64,000 nucleotides of DNA, from assembly GCF_015207755.1 (NCBI RefSeq), contig NZ_JADEWH010000003.1, positions 1 through 64,000 on the forward strand. Direction: 5' to 3'. Under the pieces are notes generated by a model. The model saw only the letters and a list, made by a program, of their open reading frames with translations, did no database searches and was not told where the DNA came from. Shown here one piece after another: positions 25,136 to 34,250 of this stretch (positions are counted from its first letter, which is position 1; each line of letters begins with the position of its first letter). The position numbers and the translations under genes are program-made. Source of the DNA: Nodularia sp. LEGE 06071 (GTDB taxonomy: Bacteria; Cyanobacteriota; Cyanobacteriia; Cyanobacteriales; Nostocaceae).

Positions 25136-25480
25136 TTAATTGGTAAACTCAATTAACTTAAAGCCCCAAGGTTTCATCGCCGCCAGAGCTATTTCTCGAT
25201 CTATACCTTCATAAGCCTCCCATTCCGAGTGCTGGTCTTTAGGATGTCCGTCACCGACATGACCCGCAACTTTGATTACCGGAACGCCAGCCAATTCATT
25301 GCGCTCCATCCCTTTGGGAATTACGAGTTGGAGTTTATGTCCTACGAACTTGGATGCACTGGTATCAGCTACAGATTTACGGACTAAACAAATATCACCA
25401 GCAGTTCCCCAAGTCGTTGGGTAGATGTGAAGGAACGATATATAGGTTTGTGGTTTGATGGCTCTTTTTAGAACTTGCAC
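25136..25480 (-). CDS. conserved protein of unknown function
   Basis: 114 residues, soluble. Short blocks such as LVIPKGMERNELAGVPVIKV (about 52-71), HVGDGHPKDQHSEW and a terminal WGFKLIEF look conserved, but I do not recognise the domain. The His/Asp-rich GHVGDGHPKDQH segment could bind a metal. The ATG at 25480 lacks a strong ribosome site. No operon partner is evident. Confidence 0.5.
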   Translation of the reverse strand: MQVLKRAIKPQTYISFLHIYPTTWGTAGDICLVRKSVADTSASKFVGHKLQLVIPKGMERNELAGVPVIKVAGHVGDGHPKDQHSEWEAYEGIDREIALAAMKPWGFKLIEFTN

Positions 25481-25714
25481 TTTTTGTAATCCTTACTCAT
25501 ATACTACTCTAATTAAAATACAATCTTGTAATTATCGTTCTAACTCTAACTTTAACTCTGTCGCAGATGATACGAGTAATTGATGCTTTAAACCTTCTAA
25601 CTGGGGGTTAATTCTCTATTGTGCCATGAACAATTATGATCTATTCATGAATTCAAAGAGGGTTTTATCAAAAGTTCTTCTAACGAATCTTTTCCGGAAG
25701 ACCGAGCTGATGAG

Positions 25715-26638
25715 GTGACATCTAGCCATCAGTACAAGGATACTACTTTGACTCCGACAACGATTCAGCGGGTAAAAGAGGGTGTGGCTGCGGCTAGCGA
25801 TCGCGCTGTTCGCCAGACAATAGCAGAAATTCTACCGCGCCTGGAAGCTATAGGTCAGGGACATCCAGAAACCAGAGTTCATGCAATAGTGCGTCGTTGT
25901 GTATTGCGATCGCTCATCCATGCTCTTTTTCGGGTACGAATCGAAAACCTGGACAGGATACCTCAAAAACCAGCCATTCTCGCTGCTAACCATCTCCACC
26001 ATATCGATCCGTTGCTACTGCTGGGCGAACTCCCCACCCATCCTCACTACTACGTTCTAGGTGATGCGCGTACCCTCTATAACAAGTTGTGGAAACGTTT
26101 CACCCTGCGTTTAGTAGGAGGTGTAATTCCATTAGAACGGATTTGGAAAGAAGAAGTAGCTGTGATGGAAGCTGCTAAAGCCGGACGAGAAGACCTCCGG
26201 GAACTAGCGACAGCAATTGAGGAAAATGTACCCACAGGGGGAGATGTACAGACGCTGCGACAAATAGACCGCATTGTCATGGGAATTTTGTCCCAGGGAG
26301 ACGGACTGGTATTGTTTCCCGAAGGACGCTTGGGAAGCGCCGAAGGTCAATTACATCTCCCCCTGAAGCGAGGAACTGTGATTTATGCTTTACGGGCTGG
26401 TGTACCAATAATACCAGTCGTAATCATTGGCACTCATGACCTTTACTTAGGAAAAGAATTAACTGTGCGCTTTGGGGAGCCATTATACTTTTCTCAAACT
26501 TCTAGAATCAAGCGCCAGGAAGTGGATACAGCTTTGGAGGTAGTACAAAACGCCATGCTTAATCTCTTACCCACAAACTATCAAGAACCAAAAGGCCCTA
26601 AGTTTTTCCGTCATTTCCTCAATCATCTTTTGTGGTAA
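25715..26638 (+). CDS. 1-acyl-sn-glycerol-3-phosphate acyltransferase (PlsC-like)
   Basis: 307 residues from a GTG start; in-frame sequence is open for another 24 codons upstream, so a non-standard earlier start is possible. The acyltransferase motif NHLHHIDPLL (HX4D, about 89-98) and FPEGRLGS (about 201-208) are those of the PlsC/LPLAT family, which makes phosphatidic acid or acylates related lipids at the membrane. Between them is a longer than usual insert (about 145-185). One probable membrane-associated segment follows the second motif (VIYALRAGVPIIPVVIIG). Its exact acceptor is not determined. Confidence 0.85.
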   Translation: MTSSHQYKDTTLTPTTIQRVKEGVAAASDRAVRQTIAEILPRLEAIGQGHPETRVHAIVRRCVLRSLIHALFRVRIENLDRIPQKPAILAANHLHHIDPLLLLGELPTHPHYYVLGDARTLYNKLWKRFTLRLVGGVIPLERIWKEEVAVMEAAKAGREDLRELATAIEENVPTGGDVQTLRQIDRIVMGILSQGDGLVLFPEGRLGSAEGQLHLPLKRGTVIYALRAGVPIIPVVIIGTHDLYLGKELTVRFGEPLYFSQTSRIKRQEVDTALEVVQNAMLNLLPTNYQEPKGPKFFRHFLNHLLW

Positions 26639-26706
26639 TAATTAAACGCAGATGGACGCAGATAAACGCGGATAGTTTTGTACTTTATTAGACTAGGAAA
26701 TGCTAT
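26636..26706. repeat. dispersed repeat, short form (71 bp)
   Basis: It begins TAATAATTAAACGCAGATG, with its first TAA being the acyltransferase stop, and ends GACTAGGAAATGCTAT. The 98-bp relative at 34456-34553 has the same ends and an extra internal palindrome. Confidence 0.7.
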
Positions 26707-26713
26707 GAATTAC

Positions 26714-27010
26714 TTATTTCTCTAAAAAGTTATTCACTTTGAAATTTGATGTTCCCTCCCAACAGTGGTTCAAAGATGCATTAATTTGAGCATCCGCTGC
26801 ATCAGCCAATTCCCTAGAAGCATTAAACTGTACGGCTGTCACAACGTACTCAAAAATAATTACAAACTCTTTTTGGGGGGATATTCTTTCAACTACAATT
26901 GTTTCACCAACCTTGGGGATTTGCGATAAATTCACCACAAATGTTTCCTGCTTCGGTTTATCTAGTGGATTTTTAAAATTGAAGTATTTACAGTAGACAA
27001 TAATTTTCAC
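26714..27010 (-). CDS. small conserved protein of unknown function
   Basis: 98 residues, soluble. It starts with a beta-strand pattern, MKIIVYCKYFNF, and then alternates strands (ETFVVNL, ETIVVERI, FVIIFEYVVTAV), suggesting an all-beta small fold, ending in a helical tail. The ATG follows a weak upstream site. No family recognised and no informative neighbour; it converges on the acyltransferase gene. Confidence 0.5.
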   Translation of the reverse strand: MKIIVYCKYFNFKNPLDKPKQETFVVNLSQIPKVGETIVVERISPQKEFVIIFEYVVTAVQFNASRELADAADAQINASLNHCWEGTSNFKVNNFLEK

Positions 27011-27252
27011 GCAAAAAAACCACCAATAGTACTAAAAAAATTAACTTCAAACATCCCAGTTTGAAACATAAGAATTTATTATAGTAATTATCATGCCCAT
27101 TTGTGACATCGAAATTTCATCACTGAACAGTTATCAGGCGTATGGTTGGTGATGCAAACCCGCTATCAACGCCTGTCACCAATTGGTGAGGTATTTAAAC
27201 GCTGCGAATGCAACTGATTATTGGTCACTGTTGAATCTTTGTCAGTTTAATC

Positions 27253-28701
27253 TCACTTACCGCGCCATAACTTTTGGAAAAACTGATAAACTTTGACAAT
27301 AATTTCTTCAAGCCAAAGTATAGCATGATCAAGCCACTCTAGAAGTTGCTCTAAAGGATGCTTATCATAGCCGATGAAAGTTGCTTCAACGTCTATCCAG
27401 TCAGGTTGTAAGTCAATTTGACTATTGTGGCGACTCTCAGTGATGGCTTGGGAATTTAGGTTTTCAGAGGCTTTTGCAGAATTTCTTGAAGTCGGGGTGA
27501 GTTGACGGCTGGATTTTGACTTTTGCAACCAACCAGATTTGGTTTTTGGTTTACTTTCAACCGACTTCTTAGATGAAACTGGTTTGTCAGCAAGAGTATG
27601 GGAGTTACCGAACAAATCGCTGAAATTCAACCAAGAATCTCTTGCTAAATCCTCATTCTGAAAACTGCGAATATGGGGTAAGTTATATTGTAATTGTTCC
27701 TGACTATTTCTCTGCTGAAATTTTTTATCTTTACTCACACCAAAAAAGTAATTAATCGCAGCTTCAATTAAAGCCGGAATATTTAATGTTTGAGTTTCTA
27801 AACCATCAGCATTAACTGCCATATGTCCTCTAGCAGCTACCTGTTCTTTACCATAAACAAATATATTTAGCTGAGTTTGGGCAACTCGCATAATTTCCTG
27901 ACTGCGCTGTTTCAGGGGTAATAAACCTGTGCTTTCCCAGTTAGCAATGGATGCGTCTAAGAATGCTATGAATTTATGAGTATTAAGTAATTTTTTTGGT
28001 GTACCTTCAGGCAATGCTGGTATATTAACTGAACTTCTGCCCGTGAGTCTGGCTAAAATGCGGTCAATTTTTGGGAGTAATTTACTCTGTGGTTTATTTT
28101 CAGCCAACTGCCAAAAATGCCAGTAGTTACCAACTTCAGACATAATCCTGTCTGCTAATTTTGCCTGTTGCTGGGGTGTCAAAATATCCAAAATTTCATT
28201 GTCGGCGGTGACCAGTACCAAATTACGGCTGACCAAATTTGTGGCAATTCCCCGCATGACTGGCAAATATGGCTGGATATTTGATGGCGAATTTTCGGAA
28301 ATGGTTGAGGGTTCGCTAGGGGGATGACGCAAAAGTTTTGACCACAAAATACCCACAAACTTCAAAGGGGCAGATTTTTTGGCGGGTTCAGCCGTGTCTG
28401 ACTCGGAGGGTAAACTTTTGACTGCTTCTAGGACTTGTTGAATTGGTGTATCAACATTTGTAGGGGTTTCGGGTTGTAATTTCAACCTGGTTTGTGGTTC
28501 TTGTCCCTCTAGAGTTTTACCGGCTAATTCTGTGGGATTCAATAATCGATATACGGGGTAAAGTAATAGTTCCACACCCCACTTCGTTGCAACTTGCAAA
28601 TGGCGGTAGGTGTGATCCCACTGTTCTGTCAACCGCCGAGATTGCTGGTGGACAAAGTTAAGTAGTCTGCTTTGATAACGGCCAGAGGAACCAGGAGACA
28701 T
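27253..28701 (-). CDS. large conserved cyanobacterial protein of unknown function
   Basis: 482 residues, no signal peptide or membrane span. It opens with a helical, basic region (RYQSRLLNFVHQQSRRL), has a proline- and serine-rich linker (about 70-145), a structured centre (about 150-340) and a second disordered Ser/Lys-rich stretch (about 375-425). It ends in an acidic-hydrophobic PLEQLLEWLDHAILWLEEI helix that could associate with membranes. It starts 54 bp from the oppositely oriented mannosidase gene, so they may share a promoter region. I do not recognise a domain. Confidence 0.6.
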   Translation of the reverse strand: MSPGSSGRYQSRLLNFVHQQSRRLTEQWDHTYRHLQVATKWGVELLLYPVYRLLNPTELAGKTLEGQEPQTRLKLQPETPTNVDTPIQQVLEAVKSLPSESDTAEPAKKSAPLKFVGILWSKLLRHPPSEPSTISENSPSNIQPYLPVMRGIATNLVSRNLVLVTADNEILDILTPQQQAKLADRIMSEVGNYWHFWQLAENKPQSKLLPKIDRILARLTGRSSVNIPALPEGTPKKLLNTHKFIAFLDASIANWESTGLLPLKQRSQEIMRVAQTQLNIFVYGKEQVAARGHMAVNADGLETQTLNIPALIEAAINYFFGVSKDKKFQQRNSQEQLQYNLPHIRSFQNEDLARDSWLNFSDLFGNSHTLADKPVSSKKSVESKPKTKSGWLQKSKSSRQLTPTSRNSAKASENLNSQAITESRHNSQIDLQPDWIDVEATFIGYDKHPLEQLLEWLDHAILWLEEIIVKVYQFFQKLWRGK

Positions 28702-28755
28702 GATGGTGATTTGTTAGTTGTAAGACTCCCGCCCAACAATAATTTTAACGAAAAT

Positions 28756-31700
28756 ATGACTCTGCCTATATCTCAATTGATCTCGGCAACTATTGACCAA
28801 CTGCGCTCTTTTTGTCAAGTAAATGTTCAATCTCTTTGGCTATACCAGGAATCTGATGGCGATATTACTGATATTTCCACATCTGATTTGTCTGATTGGC
28901 ATCTTGTTCAGCTAAATGCTAAGGAACATATTGCTTGGACAGGGGGCAGAAAGGTGCTTTGGTTGGTGCAAAGATTTGTGGTTCCCCAAAATTTACAGGG
29001 GTATCCTTTGGCTGGTTTGTCTTTGCGGCTGGTGTTGCTTTGGTGGGCAGATTTGGCTGAGATTTACGTGAATGGGGAGTTAGTGCTGGAGGGAGATTTA
29101 TTTGATTGTTCGCCAAGAGTGCTGCTTAGTCAAGGGGTAACTCCTGGTGAGGAGTTTGTTGTGGCTTTGCGTTTGGTCAGTCCTGGGCATGATCATGGTG
29201 CTTTGGTGCGATCGCTCCTTGTTTATGAGTCTTATGATGATCATAGTCCTGATCCGGGCTTTTTGGCTGATGAGTTGGCTGTGTTACAGGTTTTTTTAAC
29301 CCAGTTTGCGCCGGAAAGGTTGGGTGAATTGGCTGAGGGTTTGAGGGGAGTAACGAACCGCAGAGGCGCAGAGGAAGAGGGAAGAGAGTATTACCGTACC
29401 CTGCGGGAAAATTATCAGCGTTTATCGGCGTTTATCGGCGTTTTAAATCCTAAAATCTATTTATTGGGTCATGCTCATTTAGATTTAGCATGGCTTTGGC
29501 CTGTGAGTGATACTTGGAAGGCTGCACAAAATACTTTTGAGTCGGTGCTGAAGTTACAGGCTGAGTTTCCTGAGTTGATTTTTTGTCATTCGACTCCGGC
29601 ACTTTATGCTTGGGTTGAGGAACATCGTCCGGATTTGTTTGGGGAAATTCAAGCACAGGTCGCGGCTGGACGTTGGGAAGTTGTGGGCGGTATGTGGGTG
29701 GAACCGGAACTAAATTTAATTTCTGGTGAGTCGATTGTGCGTCAGTTGTTGTATGGTCAGCGCTATATCCAAGCTAAGTTTGGTAAAGTTTCTGCTGTGG
29801 CTTGGTTACCGGATACTTTTGGTTTTTGTGCGACTTTACCGCAGTTTTTTGTGAATGCGGGAATTGAGTTTTTTGTGACTCAGAAGTTGAAGTGGAATGA
29901 TACTACCCAGTTTGATTATGAGGCTTTTTGGTGGCGATCGCCTGATGGCAGTGAAATCTTTAGTGTGATGTCTGCACTCATCGGTCAAGGTATTGACCCG
30001 GTAAAAATGGCAGAATACGCTTGTGAATGGCAAAGCAAAACCGGCTTTGAAGATTCTCTCTGGCTTCCCGGTGTCGGCGACCACGGCGGCGGTCCCACCC
30101 GTGATATGTTAGAAACTGCCCGACGTTGGCAAAAGTCTTCTGTTTTCCCCGACCTGGAATTTACCACTTCCGAACAGTATTTACAGCAAATTAAGGATAA
30201 AGCAAACCTAACCCCCCTAGCCCCCCTTCCCGACCAGGAAAATGAAAATATCTCCCCTCTCCTCGCAGGAGAGGGGTTGGGGGAGAGGTCATTTCCCACC
30301 TGGAATGATGAACTATATTTAGAATTCCATCGCGGTTGCTATACTACCCACGCCGACCAAAAACGCTGGAATCGACGTTGTGAGGATTTATTGTATCAAG
30401 CTGAATTATTTGCCACTTTAGCCACTGTTAGCTGTGGGGCGATATATCCCCAAGCCGATATCGAAACAGCTTGGAAGCAGGTCTTATTTAACCAGTTTCA
30501 CGATATTTTACCTGGTTCTTCCATTACCCAAGTTTATCAGGATGCACTCCCAGAATGGCAGCAAGTGGAACAAGTGGGAACGAAGATATTAGAAGAATCA
30601 TTATTAGCGATCGCATCTCAAATCATTCTACCCCCACCCCCGCATCCTCAAGCACAACCAATATTTATTTTCAATGCTCTCAATTGGCAGCGTTCTGAGA
30701 TCGTATCTGTCACATTACCCACATCTCACCCACAATGGCAAGTCCACGATATTTCCGGACAGCCAATTATCTCTCAACTATCGCAATCATCCCAACTGCT
30801 ATTTCTCGCTGCGGAAATTCCATCAGTGGGCTATCGGATATTTTGGATTTCCCCCATTTCCCCAACTCCCCAACTCCCCATTTCCTCAGACTGGATTTTA
30901 GAAAATGAATTCCTGCGGGTTACAGTCAATGCTGACACCGGAGATTTAGCCAGTGTGTTTGACAAAACCCATCAACGGGAAGTTTTAACTAGTGCGGGTA
31001 ATCAACTCCAAGCCTTCCAAGATAGCGGACAATATTGGGATGCTTGGAATATTGATCCTAATTATGCCCAGCATCCTTTACCACCTACAAAGCTAAAATC
31101 TATACAATGGCTAGAACAAGGCTTAGTCCAAAGTCGTGTCCGAGTAGTGCGTCAATTAGGTGAATCGGAATTTTGCCAAGATTATATTCTGCAAGCAGGT
31201 TCACCAATATTAAAAATTGCCTCTACTGTGAATTGGCAAGAAAATCAAGTCATGGTGAAAGCAGCTTTTCCTTTAAATGTGGAAGCAGATTTTGCTACTT
31301 ATGAAATTCCTTGCGGTGCAATTCGTCGCCCCACAAAACCCCAGACACCCGCAGAAAAAGCTAAATGGGAAGTTCCCGCTTTGCGTTGGGCTGATTTAAC
31401 TGGAGAAACAGAGTCAGATATTTACGGTGTGAGTTTACTCAATGATTGTAAATACGGTTATGATAGCCAACCCAATCAACTACGCCTCACCCTACTACGC
31501 AGTCCTAACTGGCCTGACCCAGAAACTGACAGAGGCTTTCATGAATTTACCTACGCCTTATATCCCCACGCGGGTAGTTGGGAAGCAGCCAACACAGTCA
31601 AGCGTGGTTATGAGTTGAATATTCCCTTACAAGTAATTATTAATCCCCTGACTACTCAGCCAGGAATACACTCCACAGCAATTAATACTGGCGAAGGGGT

Positions 31701-31962
31701 AAGTTTTCTCAATTTATCAGCTGAAAATTTAATCTTAATGGCCTTCAAGCCCTCTGAGGACAACCCCCAGCAATTAATCCTGCGGTGTTACGAATGTCAC
31801 GGAGAAATCGCAGAATTATCTTTACAGAGTAATTTAGGGCTGTATTTAGGGAATGAAGTAGATTTGTTAGAAAACTCATCTGAGCAACAAAACTTAACAA
31901 TACAGCCAAAAAAAATCTCTACCTTCCAAGTAAACAGCCTGGAAACTCTTCCCAGACTCTAG
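28756..31962 (+). CDS. alpha-mannosidase (glycoside hydrolase family 38)
   Basis: 1068 residues from the ATG at 28756; open sequence upstream overlaps the divergent gene and is unlikely to be translated. The GH38 zinc and catalytic residues are visible: HAHLDLAWLWP (His-x-Asp), WLPDTFGF (nucleophile Asp) and GDHGGGPT. C-terminal beta domains follow, with NEFLRVTVNADTG. It hydrolyses terminal alpha-mannosides in glycans; the location is probably cytosolic, as no signal peptide is seen. Two inserted repeats interrupt the alignment in frame: about 13 residues near 200 (TNRRGAEEEGRE) and about 29 near 484-512 (LTPLAPLPDQ...). A Pro-rich run near 700 may be a third. Confidence 0.88.
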   Translation: MTLPISQLISATIDQLRSFCQVNVQSLWLYQESDGDITDISTSDLSDWHLVQLNAKEHIAWTGGRKVLWLVQRFVVPQNLQGYPLAGLSLRLVLLWWADLAEIYVNGELVLEGDLFDCSPRVLLSQGVTPGEEFVVALRLVSPGHDHGALVRSLLVYESYDDHSPDPGFLADELAVLQVFLTQFAPERLGELAEGLRGVTNRRGAEEEGREYYRTLRENYQRLSAFIGVLNPKIYLLGHAHLDLAWLWPVSDTWKAAQNTFESVLKLQAEFPELIFCHSTPALYAWVEEHRPDLFGEIQAQVAAGRWEVVGGMWVEPELNLISGESIVRQLLYGQRYIQAKFGKVSAVAWLPDTFGFCATLPQFFVNAGIEFFVTQKLKWNDTTQFDYEAFWWRSPDGSEIFSVMSALIGQGIDPVKMAEYACEWQSKTGFEDSLWLPGVGDHGGGPTRDMLETARRWQKSSVFPDLEFTTSEQYLQQIKDKANLTPLAPLPDQENENISPLLAGEGLGERSFPTWNDELYLEFHRGCYTTHADQKRWNRRCEDLLYQAELFATLATVSCGAIYPQADIETAWKQVLFNQFHDILPGSSITQVYQDALPEWQQVEQVGTKILEESLLAIASQIILPPPPHPQAQPIFIFNALNWQRSEIVSVTLPTSHPQWQVHDISGQPIISQLSQSSQLLFLAAEIPSVGYRIFWISPISPTPQLPISSDWILENEFLRVTVNADTGDLASVFDKTHQREVLTSAGNQLQAFQDSGQYWDAWNIDPNYAQHPLPPTKLKSIQWLEQGLVQSRVRVVRQLGESEFCQDYILQAGSPILKIASTVNWQENQVMVKAAFPLNVEADFATYEIPCGAIRRPTKPQTPAEKAKWEVPALRWADLTGETESDIYGVSLLNDCKYGYDSQPNQLRLTLLRSPNWPDPETDRGFHEFTYALYPHAGSWEAANTVKRGYELNIPLQVIINPLTTQPGIHSTAINTGEGVSFLNLSAENLILMAFKPSEDNPQQLILRCYECHGEIAELSLQSNLGLYLGNEVDLLENSSEQQNLTIQPKKISTFQVNSLETLPRL
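29351..29388. repeat. purine-rich dispersed repeat inside the mannosidase gene
   Basis: TAACGAACCGCAGAGGCGCA and following GAGGAAGAGG units match the intergenic AACGAACCGCCAAGAACGCC repeat near 21500. It is read in frame as TNRRGAEEEGRE. Confidence 0.55.
30204..30290. repeat. CTAACCCCC/GGGTTGGGGGAG dispersed repeat inside the mannosidase gene
   Basis: About 87 bases with CCTAACCCCCCTAGCCCCCC on the left, a CTCCTCGCAGGAG hairpin and GGGGTTGGGGGAGAGG on the right. The same class of repeat flanks the element near 10140-10370. It keeps the reading frame and adds a Pro/Leu/Gly-rich loop before WNDELYLEFHRG. Confidence 0.65.
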
Positions 31963-32010
31963 TACAGCCAGCCCTAAATAGGCATACCAGGACAAAAATT
32001 TCCAAATCCA

Positions 32011-32044
32011 AGCCTTTTGACTTTTGACTTTTGACTTTTGAATT
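32011..32044. repeat. heptanucleotide tandem repeat
   Basis: Four or so copies of TTTTGAC between the mannosidase and psbN. A slippage-prone simple repeat with no coding function seen. Confidence 0.75.
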
Positions 32045-32056
32045 CCGCGTAGCGGC

Positions 32057-32188
32057 CTAGTCTTCGTGGTCTTCAAAAGGGTCTGCCAACTGCTTGCTAG
32101 GAGGACCGAAGGACATATAGATGGCAAAACCAGTGACGGCAATTAAGGCAACGCCAACGGAAATACTAATAAATGCTGCGGGTTCCAT
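32057..32188 (-). CDS. psbN: photosystem II assembly protein PsbN
   Basis: 43 residues from the ATG at 32188 (MEPAAFISISVGVAL); longer upstream starts would give an atypical N-terminus. There is a single transmembrane helix (about 5-28), then a conserved FGPPSKQLADPFEDHED tail. PsbN is needed for early assembly and repair of photosystem II reaction centres and is not a subunit of the mature complex. It is antiparallel to psbH, as in other cyanobacteria. Confidence 0.96.
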   Translation of the reverse strand: MEPAAFISISVGVALIAVTGFAIYMSFGPPSKQLADPFEDHED

Positions 32189-32438
32189 ATCCATAAACTG
32201 TTCCATAAATGAGGGATTAATTATGAGTGTTTTTATTTGGGGTTCTGCCCCACTCAGCACAATTACGCTTGTACTGAGCTTGCCGAAGTATGCTTTGGCT
32301 TAAATATTCTAACATCTGTTTCGCTGCCACTGACTCAATTTATTTTGCTGATCCCAATTCATCAGGCGGGCGCTCCATGATAGTAGAATATTACAAGAAG
32401 ATGAAAAAAAGCTTTGGTAACTGAATCTTAGGGGAACT

Positions 32439-32642
32439 ATGGCACAACGAACTAGGTTAGGAGATATCCTGAAACCTTTAAACTCTGAGTACGGTAAGGT
32501 AGCTCCGGGTTGGGGTACTACGCCTGTAATGGGTATTTTTATGCTCTTATTTTTCGTGTTTCTGCTGATTATTCTGCAAGTTTACAATAAGTCTCTGTTG
32601 ATTCAGGACGTAATGGTTGATTGGCGCAGTTTAGGCGGCTAA
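32439..32642 (+). CDS. psbH: photosystem II reaction centre protein H
   Basis: 67 residues with one transmembrane helix (about 30-50). It shows the family block [20 protein letters not shown] and the C-terminus [10 protein letters not shown]. PsbH binds near CP47 in the thylakoid membrane and stabilises photosystem II, including bicarbonate and QB-site behaviour. Divergent from psbN with about 250 bp between them, which should hold both promoters. A clean terminator follows its stop codon. Confidence 0.97.
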   Translation: MAQRTRLGDILKPLNSEYGKVAPGWGTTPVMGIFMLLFFVFLLIILQVYNKSLLIQDVMVDWRSLGG

Positions 32643-32661
32643 CTGAATACAGCGAACCTGT

Positions 32662-32684
32662 ACCCGGCTTGTCCGGGTTTTTTT
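32662..32684 (+). terminator. intrinsic terminator after psbH
   Basis: ACCCGG, a CTTGT loop and CCGGGT, followed by a T-tract of seven bases including the stem end. Classical rho-independent structure. Confidence 0.85.
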
Positions 32685-32805
32685 ATGGGTTTGATACCAA
32701 AAACGTTAGCCTTAAATCAGTCAGCATGGTATAGATGAGGAGAGTTTTCATTCCGATTCGCCACAGCCTAGCTTGACCGCATTGTATATTTATAGGAGAA
32801 AGCGC

Positions 32806-33078
32806 ATGAATGTATTTGGTATCGGTCTGCCAGAAATGGGTCTAATTGTGGTAGTGGCATTGTTAATCTTTGGCCCGAAGAAGTTGCCAGAAATTGGTCG
32901 TAGTGTCGGCAAAGCAGTGCGCGGTTTTCAAGAAGCTTCTAATGAATTTCAAAGCGAGTTTAAACGGGAAGCTGAACAAATCGAACAGGCTGTGAAAAGT
33001 TCTGCTGAACTCGAAACCAAGCAACTGGAAGCCGCTAAATCTGAACAGGAAGCGGCTAGTTCTTCTCCTGTGACTTAG
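32806..33078 (+). CDS. tatA: twin-arginine translocase subunit TatA
   Basis: 90 residues from the ATG at 32806, preceded by TAGGAGAAA; an upstream TTG would add 11 residues without support. One membrane helix (about 3-22) ends in the hinge FGPKKLPEIG, then an amphipathic helix (KAVRGFQEASNEF) and a charged tail. TatA forms the pore for folded proteins in the thylakoid and plasma membranes. The position between psbH and pth is conserved. A MITE has inserted two bases behind its stop codon. Confidence 0.93.
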   Translation: MNVFGIGLPEMGLIVVVALLIFGPKKLPEIGRSVGKAVRGFQEASNEFQSEFKREAEQIEQAVKSSAELETKQLEAAKSEQEAASSSPVT

Positions 33079-33080
33079 GG

Positions 33081-33251
33081 CTACGGTGTACACACAAGTG
33101 ATCGAATCGCCCCCTAACCCCCAATTATGGGGGAACAAGAATTTTCAAAGTCCCCCATTTTACCCCCAAACTTGGGGGTCACGGGGGCAGGGGATTTAGG
33201 GGGCAAAACAGGCTCAAACGCAGACAGGCAGGACTTGTGTGTAGATTGTAG
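33081..33251. mobile_element. MITE, family A copy 3 (171 bp) after tatA
   Basis: It starts CTACGGTGTACACACAAGT and ends ACTTGTGTGTAGATTGTAG. It is flanked by a perfect 11-bp direct repeat, GTGACTTAGGG, at 33070-33080 and 33252-33262; the left copy contains the tatA stop codon. The interior is nearly identical to copy 2. Confidence 0.85.
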
Positions 33252-33294
33252 GTGACTTAGGGAAGGTGCTGCGAAGGAATTGAATTTAGGCAAA

Positions 33295-33924
33295 ATGACA
33301 GAAGCTGTTACGAAACCATCTCTGGTAATTCCTCAACTAATTGTCGGGTTAGGAAATCCAGAGCCGAAGTACGACCAAACACGCCATAATATTGGCTTTG
33401 CTGCTATAGATGCACTCTCTCGTTCTTGGCATATACCTTTAGGGGAAAATCGCAAGTTTCAGGGGGAGTATGGTGAGGGGATAGCACGAGGTAGCCATAA
33501 AATCCGCTTACTGAAACCTTTGACTTATATGAATCGCTCTGGACAGTCAATTCAAGCGGTGACTAGTTGGTATAAATTGCCGCCGGAGTCTGTGTTGGTG
33601 ATTTATGACGATATGGATTTACCTTTAGGTAAGACTCGTTTACGCTTGTCTGGTTCGGCTGGGGGACACAATGGCATGAAGAGTGCGATCGCTCATCTTA
33701 ACACCCAAAACTTCCCCCGTTTACGAATCGGCATTGGTAAACCCAATGATGGCGATAACTCCGAATCTATCTCTCATGTTTTAGGAAGATTTTCTGCTGC
33801 TGAAACTCAACTGATATCTGTCTTACTTCAGTTTGTGGTTGAGTGTGTAGAATTTAGCCTCAAACAGGGAGTAGAAAAGGCCATGAATCGTTGTAATAGC
33901 CGTACTGTCGAAGTTCCTTCATAA
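33295..33924 (+). CDS. pth: peptidyl-tRNA hydrolase
   Basis: 209 residues from the ATG at 33295; a TTG five codons earlier is possible. LIVGLGNPEPKY, TRHNIGF (catalytic His near 38), LKPLTYMNRSG and YDDMDLPLGK are the classical Pth signatures, with the essential Asn and Asp. It releases tRNA from peptidyl-tRNA that has dropped off ribosomes. It follows tatA in the usual order, though the MITE now increases the gap to about 220 bp and may contain or replace part of its promoter. Confidence 0.95.
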   Translation: MTEAVTKPSLVIPQLIVGLGNPEPKYDQTRHNIGFAAIDALSRSWHIPLGENRKFQGEYGEGIARGSHKIRLLKPLTYMNRSGQSIQAVTSWYKLPPESVLVIYDDMDLPLGKTRLRLSGSAGGHNGMKSAIAHLNTQNFPRLRIGIGKPNDGDNSESISHVLGRFSAAETQLISVLLQFVVECVEFSLKQGVEKAMNRCNSRTVEVPS

Positions 33925-33946
33925 GTTATATGTATCGTTAAACTAA

Positions 33947-33980
33947 TATACCCTCACCTCTGCATCAGGGTGGGGGTATA
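33947..33980. terminator. hairpin between converging pth and rpsU
   Basis: TATACCCTCACC pairs with GGTGGGGGTATA through about 12 base pairs (one T-G wobble) around a 10-base loop. Placed 23 bp after pth, in position to end both transcripts. Confidence 0.65.
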
Positions 33981-34073
33981 TCATTGAATTTTAATAAAAA
34001 TATCAAGCAAGGTGTTATTGCTTATTCAAGGTTCTGCCCTCAAGCAACACCAGTACTAACCCAAATAGGTTGA

Positions 34074-34250
34074 TTAAAAACGTCGATTGCGTCTAGCTAA
34101 TACCAGCTTCCGCTTGCGCTTTTCTAAAGGCGTTTCAAAGTGCCGATGGAATTTGACATCAGCTAATATACCAGCTTTCGAGACCTGGCGTTTAAACCGA
34201 CGCAAAGCTGAATCTATGCCTTCATTTTCTCCTAGAAAGACCTGGGTCAT
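34074..34250 (-). CDS. rpsU: 30S ribosomal protein S21
   Basis: 58 residues from the ATG at 34250, the usual S21 length. GAGGA lies ten bases upstream of this ATG. In-frame codons further upstream (from TTG 34310 or ATG 34283) would add a non-homologous extension. The sequence shows the S21 core: [31 protein letters not shown] and a basic RRNRRF tail. It binds the 30S platform near the anti-Shine-Dalgarno region. S21 genes are often present in more than one copy in cyanobacteria. Confidence 0.92.
   Translation of the reverse strand: MTQVFLGENEGIDSALRRFKRQVSKAGILADVKFHRHFETPLEKRKRKLVLARRNRRF

Noticed and set aside
29985-30299. 104-codon antisense frame in the mannosidase gene
   Set aside because: Arises from the inserted CTAACCCCC repeat and the antisense of GH38 motifs.
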